DNA of 64,000 nt, from contig NZ_CP110973.1 in assembly GCF_026248825.1 (NCBI RefSeq), forward strand, positions 248,001 through 312,000. Direction: 5' to 3'. The notes beneath the pieces were generated by a model. It was given only the letters and a program-made list of their open reading frames with translations, searched no databases and was not told the origin of the DNA. Shown here one piece after another: positions 27,842 through 35,515 of this stretch. Within the stretch, counting starts at the first letter, position 1. Every line of letters starts with the position of its first letter. Made by a program: the position numbers and the translations under genes. Origin of the DNA: Larkinella insperata. Its GTDB lineage: Bacteria > Bacteroidota > Bacteroidia > Cytophagales > Spirosomataceae.

Positions 27842-28554
27842 GCATTCTGGGGTTTGAAATGCCCTTTGCGGTGGAGTCTAGCGATTTTCTCGTCAGCCAG
27901 TTGAATCACCCAGTCGGATTGCTCATCCAGGGTAATATACGAAGTATCAAGTTCAATGGCATCTTCAGCTTTGCGGAGCGGCCCTTCCGTGCGGTTGCTG
28001 TCGATGTAATCCCGTTTTTTGAGGTTTTCGAGAATTACATCCAGCCCCACCATTTCACCTTTCTGCAGTAATTCAATTTGCCGGCGCTGCGCCCGGATGA
28101 CCGGATCGGCAGTCATGAAGATTTTCAGTTCGGCGTCCGGAAACACCTTGGTCCCGATGTCGCGCCCGTCCATCACCACGCCCCGTCTGCGGCCCATTTT
28201 CTGCTGCTGCGCCACCATGGCGTACCGGACGTCCGGAATTGCACTGACTTCGCTGACAATATCGGAAATGTACATTTTCCGAATTTCCTCTTCCACATTC
28301 AGACTATTGAGGCAGGTTTCGTTACGGCCCGCCTTGGGGTTGAAATTGAAGCTGATATGAATATGCTGAAGTGCTTCCTGAACGGCTTTCGGATTGGTCA
28401 GGGAAACGTGGTTCTGAATAAAAAACAAGCTAACGGCCCGGTACATAGCTCCGGTATCGATGTAGGCATATCCCAACCGGGCTGCCACCTGCTTGGCCGT
28501 CGTACTTTTCCCACAGCTTGAGTAGCCGTCGATGGCAATAACAATTTTTGGCAT
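27838..28554 (-). CDS. cmk: Cytidylate kinase
   Basis: (d)CMP kinase of pyrimidine nucleotide metabolism, phosphorylating CMP and dCMP with ATP. The start at 28554 (MPKIVIAIDGYSSCGKST) is preferred over a Met five codons upstream. The P-loop GYSSCGKST is at residues 10-18, AYIDTGAMYRAVSLFF and the CMP-binding VVMDGRDIGTKVFPDAELKIFM are typical, and IELDTSYITLDE closes the family pattern. At 238 residues it is full length. It is coupled to the downstream oxidoreductase by a four-base overlap and follows an acetyltransferase gene by 29 bases. Confidence 0.95.
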   Translation of the reverse strand: MPKIVIAIDGYSSCGKSTTAKQVAARLGYAYIDTGAMYRAVSLFFIQNHVSLTNPKAVQEALQHIHISFNFNPKAGRNETCLNSLNVEEEIRKMYISDIVSEVSAIPDVRYAMVAQQQKMGRRRGVVMDGRDIGTKVFPDAELKIFMTADPVIRAQRRQIELLQKGEMVGLDVILENLKKRDYIDSNRTEGPLRKAEDAIELDTSYITLDEQSDWVIQLADEKIARLHRKGHFKPQNA

Positions 28555-28583
28555 GGTGCAAAGAAACAACTTTCCGAAGTACC

Positions 28584-29147
28584 CTACTGCTTTCGGGCCA
28601 GAGAAATCTGTCCCTGGCGAGTCACAAACTCCTCCCGGAGCAGCGCAAAGATATGCTCATCGAGGTATTGGTTATTCTTGTAGGCTGCCTTTTTCAAAAC
28701 CGCTTCGGCCCGAAAACCGGCCTGCTGAAGCACCCGCATCGATACGGTATTGCCTTCCAGCACACAGCCAAAAAGGCGGTTCACCTGAAAGTTTGAGAAG
28801 ATGTAATTGACCATGGCCGGTAGCACTTCGGTCATGATACCCTGCCCCCAGTGGGCCTCCCCCAGCCAGTACCCGATTTCGGCATTGTGGCGGTAGATGT
28901 CCTCTTTAATAGTAAAACCAACGTTGCCCACGGCCCTTCCACCAATGTCGATGGCCAGGTTGACGGGTTGCTGGTACGACCGATTCATCCGAATCCAGGA
29001 GCTGGCATCCCGGACGGTATAAGGGTGCGGAAAAAAATCGCGAACCCGGTCCCAGATCTTCCGGTTGTTAGCCTGCTCGGACAGGGAAAATTCGTCGCCA
29101 TCTCGCCAGGACCGCAGAGTGCAGGTATCTAAATAAATCGTTGTCAC
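28584..29147 (-). CDS. GNAT acetyltransferase, RimJ/RimL type
   Basis: A 187-residue N-acetyltransferase. Features are TLRSWRDGDEFSLSEQANNRKIWDRVRDFFPHPYT at the N-terminus (substrate side), IGYWLGEAHWGQGIMTEVL (acetyl-CoA-binding region; the Q/RxxGxG/A motif reads HWGQGIM), and FGCVLEGNTVSMRVLQQAGFRAEAVLKKAAYKN near the end, typical of the subfamily that acetylates ribosomal-protein or other amino-termini. The true acceptor is unknown. It is likely the first gene of a transcript with cmk and the DAO-family gene. Confidence 0.88.
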   Translation of the reverse strand: MTTIYLDTCTLRSWRDGDEFSLSEQANNRKIWDRVRDFFPHPYTVRDASSWIRMNRSYQQPVNLAIDIGGRAVGNVGFTIKEDIYRHNAEIGYWLGEAHWGQGIMTEVLPAMVNYIFSNFQVNRLFGCVLEGNTVSMRVLQQAGFRAEAVLKKAAYKNNQYLDEHIFALLREEFVTRQGQISLARKQ

Positions 29148-29203
29148 GTTGCTGCCCGTTTTCGGCCAATATACGTTTTTTACGTTATGGCCTCGTGTTT
29201 TTG

Positions 29204-29794
29204 TTAGGTATTTTGCAACAACACTACTGAAAGGCTCCGGGCACCGTGCGCGCCGATTACTAGCGACTGTTCAATATCCGCCGTCTTGGAGGGTCCGGCA
29301 ATAAAAACCCCGAAGCCCGCTTCGCCCACCTTAAGCCGCTTGTAGGCGTCGTGCATGTTCGGCACCAGGTCGGACGCGTTCAGGATAAGCACCAGATGCT
29401 GGCAGATAAACGGCAGCACGCGATGTCCACCCCGCTCCTCCGGTACCCAGATGGCCGAGTTTTCGGCCACCCCGAATACGCCCTGAATGATAGCCAGATC
29501 AACGGTTTCGAGTTGGTGTGGGTCTTCTACGTCCCACTGTGTAGTTGCTAACGAATCTAAAACCGGAACTTTACTAACAATGTTTGGCAAATCGCTATAC
29601 GTCTGTCGGATGTATTGTTCGGCTTCCTGGTAATCAGCCACCACCACCGGTGTTCCGCCGATAAACCGCAGGATTTCACAAAATTTTGCGACCAGGTCCG
29701 GAAAGTCTGACTGAAAAGTGGAGGTTTCGGGTAGGGGCTGGAGTTCGGGCTTGTTCTGACGTACGGCGGCCAGGATACGTTCGCGGCTGTTCAT
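29204..29794 (-). CDS. lutC: L-lactate utilisation protein LutC
   Basis: A 196-residue protein of the LutC/YkgG family, part of the LutABC complex that oxidises L-lactate to pyruvate. The start at 29794 (MNSRERILAAVRQNKPE) is chosen because the longer frame runs back through an intergenic hairpin. The LUD-domain core is visible: AIWVPEERGGHRVLPFICQHLVLIL, then GVFIAGPSKTADIEQSLVIGAHGARSLSVVLL. It lies 70 bases after lutB. Confidence 0.93.
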   Translation of the reverse strand: MNSRERILAAVRQNKPELQPLPETSTFQSDFPDLVAKFCEILRFIGGTPVVVADYQEAEQYIRQTYSDLPNIVSKVPVLDSLATTQWDVEDPHQLETVDLAIIQGVFGVAENSAIWVPEERGGHRVLPFICQHLVLILNASDLVPNMHDAYKRLKVGEAGFGVFIAGPSKTADIEQSLVIGAHGARSLSVVLLQNT

Positions 29795-29809
29795 TGCTGG
29801 ATGAATAAC

Positions 29810-29855
29810 GAACCGCACGGACGACTGCCTGAGCGAGAAGCCGTCCGTGCGGTTC
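29810..29855. promoter_or_regulatory. Strong stem-loop between lutB and lutC
   Basis: A perfect 14-bp inverted repeat, GAACCGCACGGACG (29810-29823) and CGTCCGTGCGGTTC (29842-29855), with an 18-base loop fills the lutB-lutC gap. No T-run follows on the minus strand, so it looks more like an RNA-processing or stability element, or a partial terminator, than a full stop. It begins 16 bases before the lutC start. Confidence 0.6.
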
Positions 29856-29864
29856 AGCACATTT

Positions 29865-31235
29865 CTATTGTTCTTTATTGGATCTCTTTACATACCATTC
29901 CCGGAAGCTTTCCTTGGGTGGCTCGGGCATCTCGCGTTGTTTGTACCAGGGGTTGAGCGGGTTCGACACGGCGAAGGGTGCCAGGCGCATTACGGTTCGG
30001 CCCGCCTTTGCGGAGAACCGGAACAGTTTCGGATTGGCAAACACGCTCGCCATCAGCTTCATTCCCTGCTTTTTGCTGCTGTCTACGTATCCTTCGGAGG
30101 CCAGCACCTGCCGCCATTTATAAAGCTGGTCGTGAATGTCGATCTTGACCGGGCACACATTCGAACAGGACCCGCAGAGCGTGGAGGCAAACGGCAAATC
30201 GGCATTCTTGCGCATATCCAGATTTGGAGCCAGAATGGAGCCAATCGGGCCGGCGACGGCATTGTGGTAACTGTGCCCCCCGCTCCGACGGTAGACCGGG
30301 CAGGTATTCATGCAGGCTCCGCAACGGATGCACTTGAGCGAATTCCGGAAATCCGGACGGCCCAACTGCGTGGTGCGGCCATTGTCGACAATGATGATGT
30401 GCATCGTTTGCCCCGCGCGCGGCCGGTGGAAGTGGCTCGAATACGTGGTTACGGGTTGGCCGGTGGCGCTGCGGGCTAAAAGTCGTAAAAACACCCCGAG
30501 GTGCTGGGCTTTGGGAATGATTTTTTCGATGCCCATGCTGGCGATGTGCACGTCGGCCAGGTGGGCGCCCATGTCGGCGTTCCCTTCGTTCGTGCAGACC
30601 ACAAACCCGCCCGTTTCGGCCACGGCAAAGTTGACGCCCGTAAGCGCGGCCCGGCGCGTCAGGAATTTTTCGCGCAGGTGCTGGCGGGCGGCTTCCGCGA
30701 GGTACTTCGGATCGGAAGCGCCTTTTTCCGTTCCCAGGTGCTCGTGAAACAGTTCACCGATTTCTTCCTTCTTCTTGTGGATGCACGGCATCACGATGTG
30801 ACTGGGCGGTTCGTGGGCGAGCTGCACCACGCGTTCCCCCAAGTCGGTATCCACCACGTCAACGCCCTGTTCAATCAGAAATTCGTTCAGGTGGCATTCC
30901 TCCGTCAGCATCGACTTGCTTTTGACCATCTGCGTAGCCTGGGTCTCCCGCAGAATCTTCAGCACAATCTCATTGTGCTCCCGGCCATCGGCTGCCCAGT
31001 GGACGATTACACCGTTCCTGATGGCGTTTTGCTCAAATTCAAGAAGGTACTCATCCAGATTGGACAAGGCATTGTGCTTGATCCGGGAAGCGGCTTCGCG
31101 CAATGCCTCCCACTCGGGAATCTGAAAAACGGCCTTGTCGCGTTTCTCACGCACAAACCACAACGTTTTATCGTGCCAGGTGGTCCGCTCCACGTCGTGG
31201 GTAAATTCTTCGGCGGCCTGAGAATGATTCATCAT
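29865..31235 (-). CDS. lutB: L-lactate utilisation iron-sulfur protein LutB
   Basis: A 456-residue iron-sulfur protein, a subunit of the LutABC L-lactate-oxidising complex. The N-terminal LUD-type region contains TGVNFAVAETGGFVVCTNEGNADM. Two ferredoxin-like clusters follow: CIRCGACMNTCPVYRR (about residues 297-312) and CGSCSNVCPVKIDIHDQLYKWR (from about 352). It lies between an XRE regulator/membrane protein pair (upstream) and lutC (downstream). MMNHS at the start offers two adjacent Mets; the choice is open. Confidence 0.94.
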   Translation of the reverse strand: MMNHSQAAEEFTHDVERTTWHDKTLWFVREKRDKAVFQIPEWEALREAASRIKHNALSNLDEYLLEFEQNAIRNGVIVHWAADGREHNEIVLKILRETQATQMVKSKSMLTEECHLNEFLIEQGVDVVDTDLGERVVQLAHEPPSHIVMPCIHKKKEEIGELFHEHLGTEKGASDPKYLAEAARQHLREKFLTRRAALTGVNFAVAETGGFVVCTNEGNADMGAHLADVHIASMGIEKIIPKAQHLGVFLRLLARSATGQPVTTYSSHFHRPRAGQTMHIIIVDNGRTTQLGRPDFRNSLKCIRCGACMNTCPVYRRSGGHSYHNAVAGPIGSILAPNLDMRKNADLPFASTLCGSCSNVCPVKIDIHDQLYKWRQVLASEGYVDSSKKQGMKLMASVFANPKLFRFSAKAGRTVMRLAPFAVSNPLNPWYKQREMPEPPKESFREWYVKRSNKEQ

Positions 31236-31332
31236 ATTTTGGCGACTTGACAGCTATCAGGTGTTAATTCAGAACTCTCCTCTTTTATAAACGCATTCCA
31301 TTCCCTATCAATTCCCTTACTTTTTGGTTCGT

Positions 31333-31533
31333 TCAATCCATTTCTTCCAATTGAAACAACTCCTCGACGGGTTTTTCAAATACCTGGGCCAGTTTCAGGG
31401 CCAGAATGGTAGAAGGAACGTAACGGCCCGTTTCAATGGAATTGATCGTCTGCCGGCTGACCCCAATCCGCTCAGCCAGATCCGCCTGCGACAAATCCCG
31501 CTCGGCCCGTCCTATCTTAATCCGGTTTTTCAT
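31333..31533 (-). CDS. Small XRE-family helix-turn-helix regulator
   Basis: A 66-residue DNA-binding protein that is almost entirely one HTH_3/XRE domain: MKNRIKIGRAERDLSQADLAERIGVSRQTINSIETGRYVPSTI. The recognition helix is around SRQTINSIETGR (about 26-37). Its start overlaps the stop of the upstream membrane protein by four bases (ATGA). Such mini-XRE proteins are often paired with small membrane proteins. Here the pair sits inside the lut locus and may regulate it, but this is inference. Confidence 0.92.
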   Translation of the reverse strand: MKNRIKIGRAERDLSQADLAERIGVSRQTINSIETGRYVPSTILALKLAQVFEKPVEELFQLEEMD

Positions 31534-32039
31534 AATGCCATCAACACGGTTCGTTCATTTCGGCGAATGGCCAGGCGGAACCGGATAATGAACATGAGCA
31601 AAACCGTAAACATATTGTAAATCATCACTTCCAGAAACAACCCGCCGTGAACCAAAACGATCAGCGCACCGAGCACGATGTAATTGACATAAACTGCCCA
31701 CTGCAAAGATTCCAGCCGCAACCGGCTAATCATTTCATCTTCCACTTTCTCTTTCGAAAAAGCGACAAACAACAAACCAACGATAACGCCAAGAGCGGCC
31801 AATTCATCGGTAAAATTAATTGCATTATAACTGTTCGTCAGGAAATTGCCTCCACCGGCAAGTCCCCAGACAAATTTACTGACAAAGCCAGCATCCGGCG
31901 TTGGTGCTTTCCAGGAGAAGCCCAGCCATTCCGGACTGAACTCAGCGTAGCGGTTCACAACGCCTAAGATTGCCGACGGAACAAATAATAACCAGCCAAT
32001 CAGCCGGTAACGATGCGGAAATAACCAATGTGTTTTCAT
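31530..32039 (-). CDS. Multi-pass membrane protein paired with the XRE regulator
   Basis: A 169-residue inner-membrane protein. The start at 32039 (MKTHWLFPHRYRLIG) is chosen because upstream codons are not conserved-looking. Four hydrophobic spans are visible: IGWLLFVPSAILGVV, LAALGVIVGLLFVAF, VYVNYIVLGALIVLVHGGLFL and VMIYNMFTVLLMFII. Between spans two and three is a charged stretch, KEKVEDEMISRLRLESLQW, typical of small membrane proteins encoded beside XRE regulators. It may sense a membrane or metabolic cue and control the regulator. Function unproven. Confidence 0.75.
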   Translation of the reverse strand: MKTHWLFPHRYRLIGWLLFVPSAILGVVNRYAEFSPEWLGFSWKAPTPDAGFVSKFVWGLAGGGNFLTNSYNAINFTDELAALGVIVGLLFVAFSKEKVEDEMISRLRLESLQWAVYVNYIVLGALIVLVHGGLFLEVMIYNMFTVLLMFIIRFRLAIRRNERTVLMAL

Positions 32040-32119
32040 AGAGATGTAGTGTTTAGTTGACCAAATGTAAAACAAGCTTTACAAAAAGTCAAACAAACTA
32101 CACCAATATTTTATAACAA

Positions 32120-32857
32120 CTAGTCCTGGTTCAGGATTTCGGCGATGTGCATAACTTTTACCGGTAACTTCTGCCGCCGGACGATGCCTTCCAGGTGCAT
32201 CAGGCACGACATATCACCCCCCGTCAGCACCTCCGCCCCGTTCCGAACGTGATCTTCCACCCGGTCGACGCCCATCCGGGCCGAGACGGCTTCTTCAAAG
32301 ACGCAGAACGTTCCGCCGAACCCGCAGCATTCGTCCTTCCGGTCCAGGTTAATCAGCTCCAGTTCATCGACCATGTGCAGCAGTTTTTCCGGTTTGGAAA
32401 ACGGAGCCGCTACCAGTTCTGACATCTGCGAGAGGTGCAACCCGCGCTGTCCGTGGCAACTCTGGTGCAAACCGACCTTGTGCGGAAACCGCGCGGGCAG
32501 TTGCTCTACTTTCAGCACGTCCGTCAGAAACTCCGTCAATTCGTAAACATGGTTTCGAATCTGGGTGGCATCGGCTTCGCGTTTGTCCGAATGCAGGTGG
32601 TGCTTGATGTGCAACGTACAGCTCCCTGACGGACAGACGATTGCATCGTAATTGTTTCCAAAATTTTCGACAAACAGTTCGTTGCAGTCGTGGGCCATGC
32701 TTTCAAATCCCGAATTGGCCATCGGCTGTCCGCAACACGTCTGGTTGAGCGGATACGTAACCGTACATCCCAGTTTTTCCAACAATTGCAGTGTCGCAAT
32801 CCCAACTTTCGGGTAAAACTGGTCTACGTAGCACGGCAAAAAAAGCGCAACTTTCAT
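32120..32857 (-). CDS. lutA: L-lactate utilisation protein LutA
   Basis: A 245-residue (Fe-S)-binding protein with two CCG (cysteine-rich) domains, the LutA subunit of the L-lactate-oxidising complex. The N-terminal CCG domain includes TCCGQPMANSGF; the C-terminal domain includes HQSCHGQRGLHL and ECCGFGGTFCVFEEAVSARMGVDR. It opens the locus, followed by the membrane/XRE pair, lutB and lutC. The usual order is lutABC without an insert, so the regulator pair splits it. Confidence 0.94.
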   Translation of the reverse strand: MKVALFLPCYVDQFYPKVGIATLQLLEKLGCTVTYPLNQTCCGQPMANSGFESMAHDCNELFVENFGNNYDAIVCPSGSCTLHIKHHLHSDKREADATQIRNHVYELTEFLTDVLKVEQLPARFPHKVGLHQSCHGQRGLHLSQMSELVAAPFSKPEKLLHMVDELELINLDRKDECCGFGGTFCVFEEAVSARMGVDRVEDHVRNGAEVLTGGDMSCLMHLEGIVRRQKLPVKVMHIAEILNQD

Positions 32858-32933
32858 GGGTAGTGAGTCTTTACAGGGACCTTTCGGGCAGCCGTAACGG
32901 TTTCTACCCGATCACAACCAACCTCAACGCCCT

Positions 32934-33707
32934 TCATTTTTTAGGGTTTCGGAAACGATATGTTGCCAACACCGGCAAATGATCCGAATATTTCGGCACA
33001 TTCAGCACCCGGTATCGAATCAGTTGCAATTCGCTTTGCTTCAGGCTCAGAATATAATCAATCCGCGCCCCGGTACCGACCAGCGTGGGCGTCTGCGAGT
33101 CCTTCCCCGCATCGATCCAGCGGTCCATCAGCTTTTCCATCTCCGGATCATCCGGGTCGGTATTGAAATCACCGCACCAAATTACTGGTTGGATGCTGTT
33201 TTCCAGCGACTTATCAACGGCGGCCAACTGCACATCCCGGTTCAGGGGCGATTTGTCGTCGAGCTGTGAATTGCAAAACCGGATTGTCTTCTCGTTTGGC
33301 AATTCCACATACGCGCACAACAACGCCCGGGGCTCAGTTTTGTCCGGATTGGGCAACATTGCTTTCTGACTGGCAATGATAGGATACTTTGATAATATAG
33401 CTATCCCGTACTTACCTCCTTGAAAATCGATGGTTTTCCCATAAAGTGGGTACATGGACGTCAGCCGGGACAACTGGTTGAGGTGGTCGAATCTGCGGCT
33501 GCGGGTAGTGGTGCTGTCAACTTCCTGCAAAGCGACCAGATCCGGGCTATACTCCCGGATTAACCGCCCGATCTGTACAATGGTATTTTGCTCCCTTTCG
33601 TTGGCACCGTGGTGGATGTTGTACGTTAAAACCGTAATCGTCGATTGAGCAATTGCTTCCCGAAAAAAGACACAAAAAACCGCAACGAGCAATAGACAAA
33701 TTCGCAT
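32934..33707 (-). CDS. Secreted endonuclease/exonuclease/phosphatase family protein
   Basis: A 257-residue exported EEP-fold metal-dependent hydrolase. The start at 33707 gives a signal peptide, MRICLLLVAVFCVFFREAIAQ. Core motifs are TVLTYNIHHGAN, PDLVALQEVDSTT (catalytic Glu), VIWCGDFNTDPDDPEM (the conserved GDFN) and KYSDHLPVLATY (SDHxP). The family includes DNases, sphingomyelinases and phosphatases, so the substrate is unknown. It follows the fucose mutarotase gene by about 75 bases and may be read from the same transcript. Confidence 0.88.
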   Translation of the reverse strand: MRICLLLVAVFCVFFREAIAQSTITVLTYNIHHGANEREQNTIVQIGRLIREYSPDLVALQEVDSTTTRSRRFDHLNQLSRLTSMYPLYGKTIDFQGGKYGIAILSKYPIIASQKAMLPNPDKTEPRALLCAYVELPNEKTIRFCNSQLDDKSPLNRDVQLAAVDKSLENSIQPVIWCGDFNTDPDDPEMEKLMDRWIDAGKDSQTPTLVGTGARIDYILSLKQSELQLIRYRVLNVPKYSDHLPVLATYRFRNPKK

Positions 33708-33782
33708 GGATTGGTCAGGTTGGTTCCCGCCAAAAATACGCACAAATCCTGTTTCCGGCAGCCGTTGGTGCCCGGCAGGTTA

Positions 33783-34109
33783 TTAAAGCCGGAAAATGTT
33801 ATCCAAAAGGAGCCATTTTTCGCCCGGTTTGGCCATCGGCAGTGCCTGCTGATAGGTCCACATGAGGTTCTCCCACTCCTGCACGTTGGGGTTGCTGGCG
33901 TCCATTTCAGCCTTCCGTTCGAAGGAAAAGGTTTCGTTGGTTTCCATGATCATGAACAGCCGGTTGCCGATGCGGTAAATTTCCATTTCCGTGATGCCCG
34001 CCGACCGGATGCTTTCCTCAATTTCGGGCCGGAGCTTCTCGTGGTACTTCTCGTATTCGGCAATCTTCACCGGATCATCCACGAGATCAAGAGCAAAACA
34101 GTAACGCAT
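33783..34109 (-). CDS. L-rhamnose/L-fucose mutarotase family protein
   Basis: A 108-residue member of the RhaM-like mutarotase family, which interconverts alpha and beta sugar anomers. The pattern MRYCFALDLVDDPVKIAEYEKYHE, MEIYRIGNRLFMIMET and WENLMWTYQQALPMAKPGEKW is characteristic. The family acts on L-rhamnose or L-fucose. Because the next genes encode an L-fucose symporter, dehydrogenase and lactonase, L-fucose is the more likely substrate. It is the last clear gene of the fucose operon. Confidence 0.88.
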   Translation of the reverse strand: MRYCFALDLVDDPVKIAEYEKYHEKLRPEIEESIRSAGITEMEIYRIGNRLFMIMETNETFSFERKAEMDASNPNVQEWENLMWTYQQALPMAKPGEKWLLLDNIFRL

Positions 34110-34112
34110 GAG

Positions 34113-34201
34113 GAGTGATGAGTTTAGAATGTAGAATTAAGAGTTAAAAAGTAGAAAAGACGAGTTCATTAACGCTAACTCTTCACTAGTAACTCATCAC
34201 T
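34113..34201. repeat. Degenerate heptamer array and inverted repeat after fucP
   Basis: Six 7-bp units run from 34113 to 34154 (GAGTGAT, GAGTTTA, GAATGTA, GAATTAA, GAGTTAA, AAAGTAG). AGTGATGAGTT (34114-34124) is the exact inverse of AACTCATCACT (34191-34201), and AAGAGTTA (34139-34146) of TAACTCTT (34176-34183), so an extended hairpin could form. It overlaps the last codons of fucP. Confidence 0.6.
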
Positions 34202-35467
34202 TTCCACTTTATAGCCTTTCCAGCCGTAGTAAGCGACAACCAGAAAACAGAGCAGCGGGATAATGTAGGCAATTTTGATGTTGCTCTGGTCGGAGATGTA
34301 CCCCATCAGAACCGGAAACAACGCGCCCCCGGCGATGGCCATCACCAGCAACGACGAACCGAGTTCGGTATCTTCTTCCAGCCGGGTGATCCCCAGCGAG
34401 AAGATGGTGGCAAACATAATCGACTCGAAAAACGGCACGGCAAAAATGGCCCAGACCGCAACCTGCGACTGCATAGTCATGGCAACCGCCAGCAACCCGG
34501 CACTGATCAGCGAATAGATCGTCAGCAAGCGGTTGGCGGCAATAAATCGCGACAGATACGTGCCGATAAATCGGCCAATGAGGAAGCCCAGCATGGCCCA
34601 GCCCAGCCACTCGGCGGCCGTTTTTTCGGGCACATCGCTGGAAAATTTGGCAAACCGGATAAAGAAGCTGGTGACGCAGACCTGGGCACCCACGTAGAAA
34701 AACTGCGCGATGACCCCCCAGCGCAGATGACGGTGCCGCCACACCGAACCGAGGGTTGAGGGCGCTTTTTTCTCGCTTTCGCTGATGTCCGGCAGTTTGG
34801 TAAACATAAACAGGGCCGCCACCGCTACCACGACGACCCCAATGATGATATACGGCAATTTGACCTGATCGGCTTCGTATTGCAGGTAGCTATTTAGTTG
34901 CTCCGGCGACATGGCAGCCAGTTCGGCGTCGGAGTGTTCGATCCCACTCAGGATGACGCGTCCGCCCACTACCGGGGCCAGAAACGCGCCCAGCCCGTTG
35001 AACGACTGGCTGAAGTTCAACCGGGTTGTTGCCGTGGCCGGATCGCCCAGAATGGTTACGTACGGATTGGCGGCTGTTTCCAGAAACGCACAACCCGACG
35101 CGATGATGAACAACGCCCCCAGGAAAAACCCGTACATCCGGGTGTCGGCAGCCGGTACAAACAGGAACGCGCCCGCTGCGTACATGACCAGACCGGCAAT
35201 GATTCCCCGCTGGTACCCGTACTTTTTCATGACATAACCCGCCGGAAGCGCCATCAGAAAATACCCCAGATAAACCGCCGAGTCGATCAGTGCCGACTGC
35301 AAATCCGTCAGCTGGCAGGCTTTTTTGAGGTGCGGAATCAGAATAGGCTCCAGGTTATGAACAAAGGCCCACAGAAAGAACAGGCTCGTCACCAGCGCAA
35401 ACGCCATGGTGTAATTACGCGTCGAACCGGTGGTCTTGGCCGGGGCAGAGGAAGGTACGGTTGCCAT
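34175..35467 (-). CDS. fucP: L-fucose:H+ symporter
   Basis: A 430-residue major facilitator superfamily transporter with about 12 membrane spans, matching FucP. FFLWAFVHNLEPILIPHLKKA opens helix 1, and ASGCAFLETAANPYVTILG carries the Glu equivalent to E. coli FucP Glu135. Compared from memory with E. coli FucP, the position of the protonated Asp46 (NNLND) is Pro here and the residue before it is Glu (HNLEP), so the proton-coupling acid may have shifted by one position. It lies between the mutarotase and dehydrogenase genes and would import L-fucose released by the fucosidase. Confidence 0.9.
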   Translation of the reverse strand: MATVPSSAPAKTTGSTRNYTMAFALVTSLFFLWAFVHNLEPILIPHLKKACQLTDLQSALIDSAVYLGYFLMALPAGYVMKKYGYQRGIIAGLVMYAAGAFLFVPAADTRMYGFFLGALFIIASGCAFLETAANPYVTILGDPATATTRLNFSQSFNGLGAFLAPVVGGRVILSGIEHSDAELAAMSPEQLNSYLQYEADQVKLPYIIIGVVVVAVAALFMFTKLPDISESEKKAPSTLGSVWRHRHLRWGVIAQFFYVGAQVCVTSFFIRFAKFSSDVPEKTAAEWLGWAMLGFLIGRFIGTYLSRFIAANRLLTIYSLISAGLLAVAMTMQSQVAVWAIFAVPFFESIMFATIFSLGITRLEEDTELGSSLLVMAIAGGALFPVLMGYISDQSNIKIAYIIPLLCFLVVAYYGWKGYKVESDELLVKS

Positions 35468-35515
35468 GAGGGGTTAGGTAGTTAAGAATAAATTTATTCG
35501 CCCAATTGCGGTTGG

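Noticed and set aside
30501..31250. A 249-codon plus-strand frame
   Set aside because: Antisense to lutB, whose iron-sulfur motifs leave no doubt about the coding strand.
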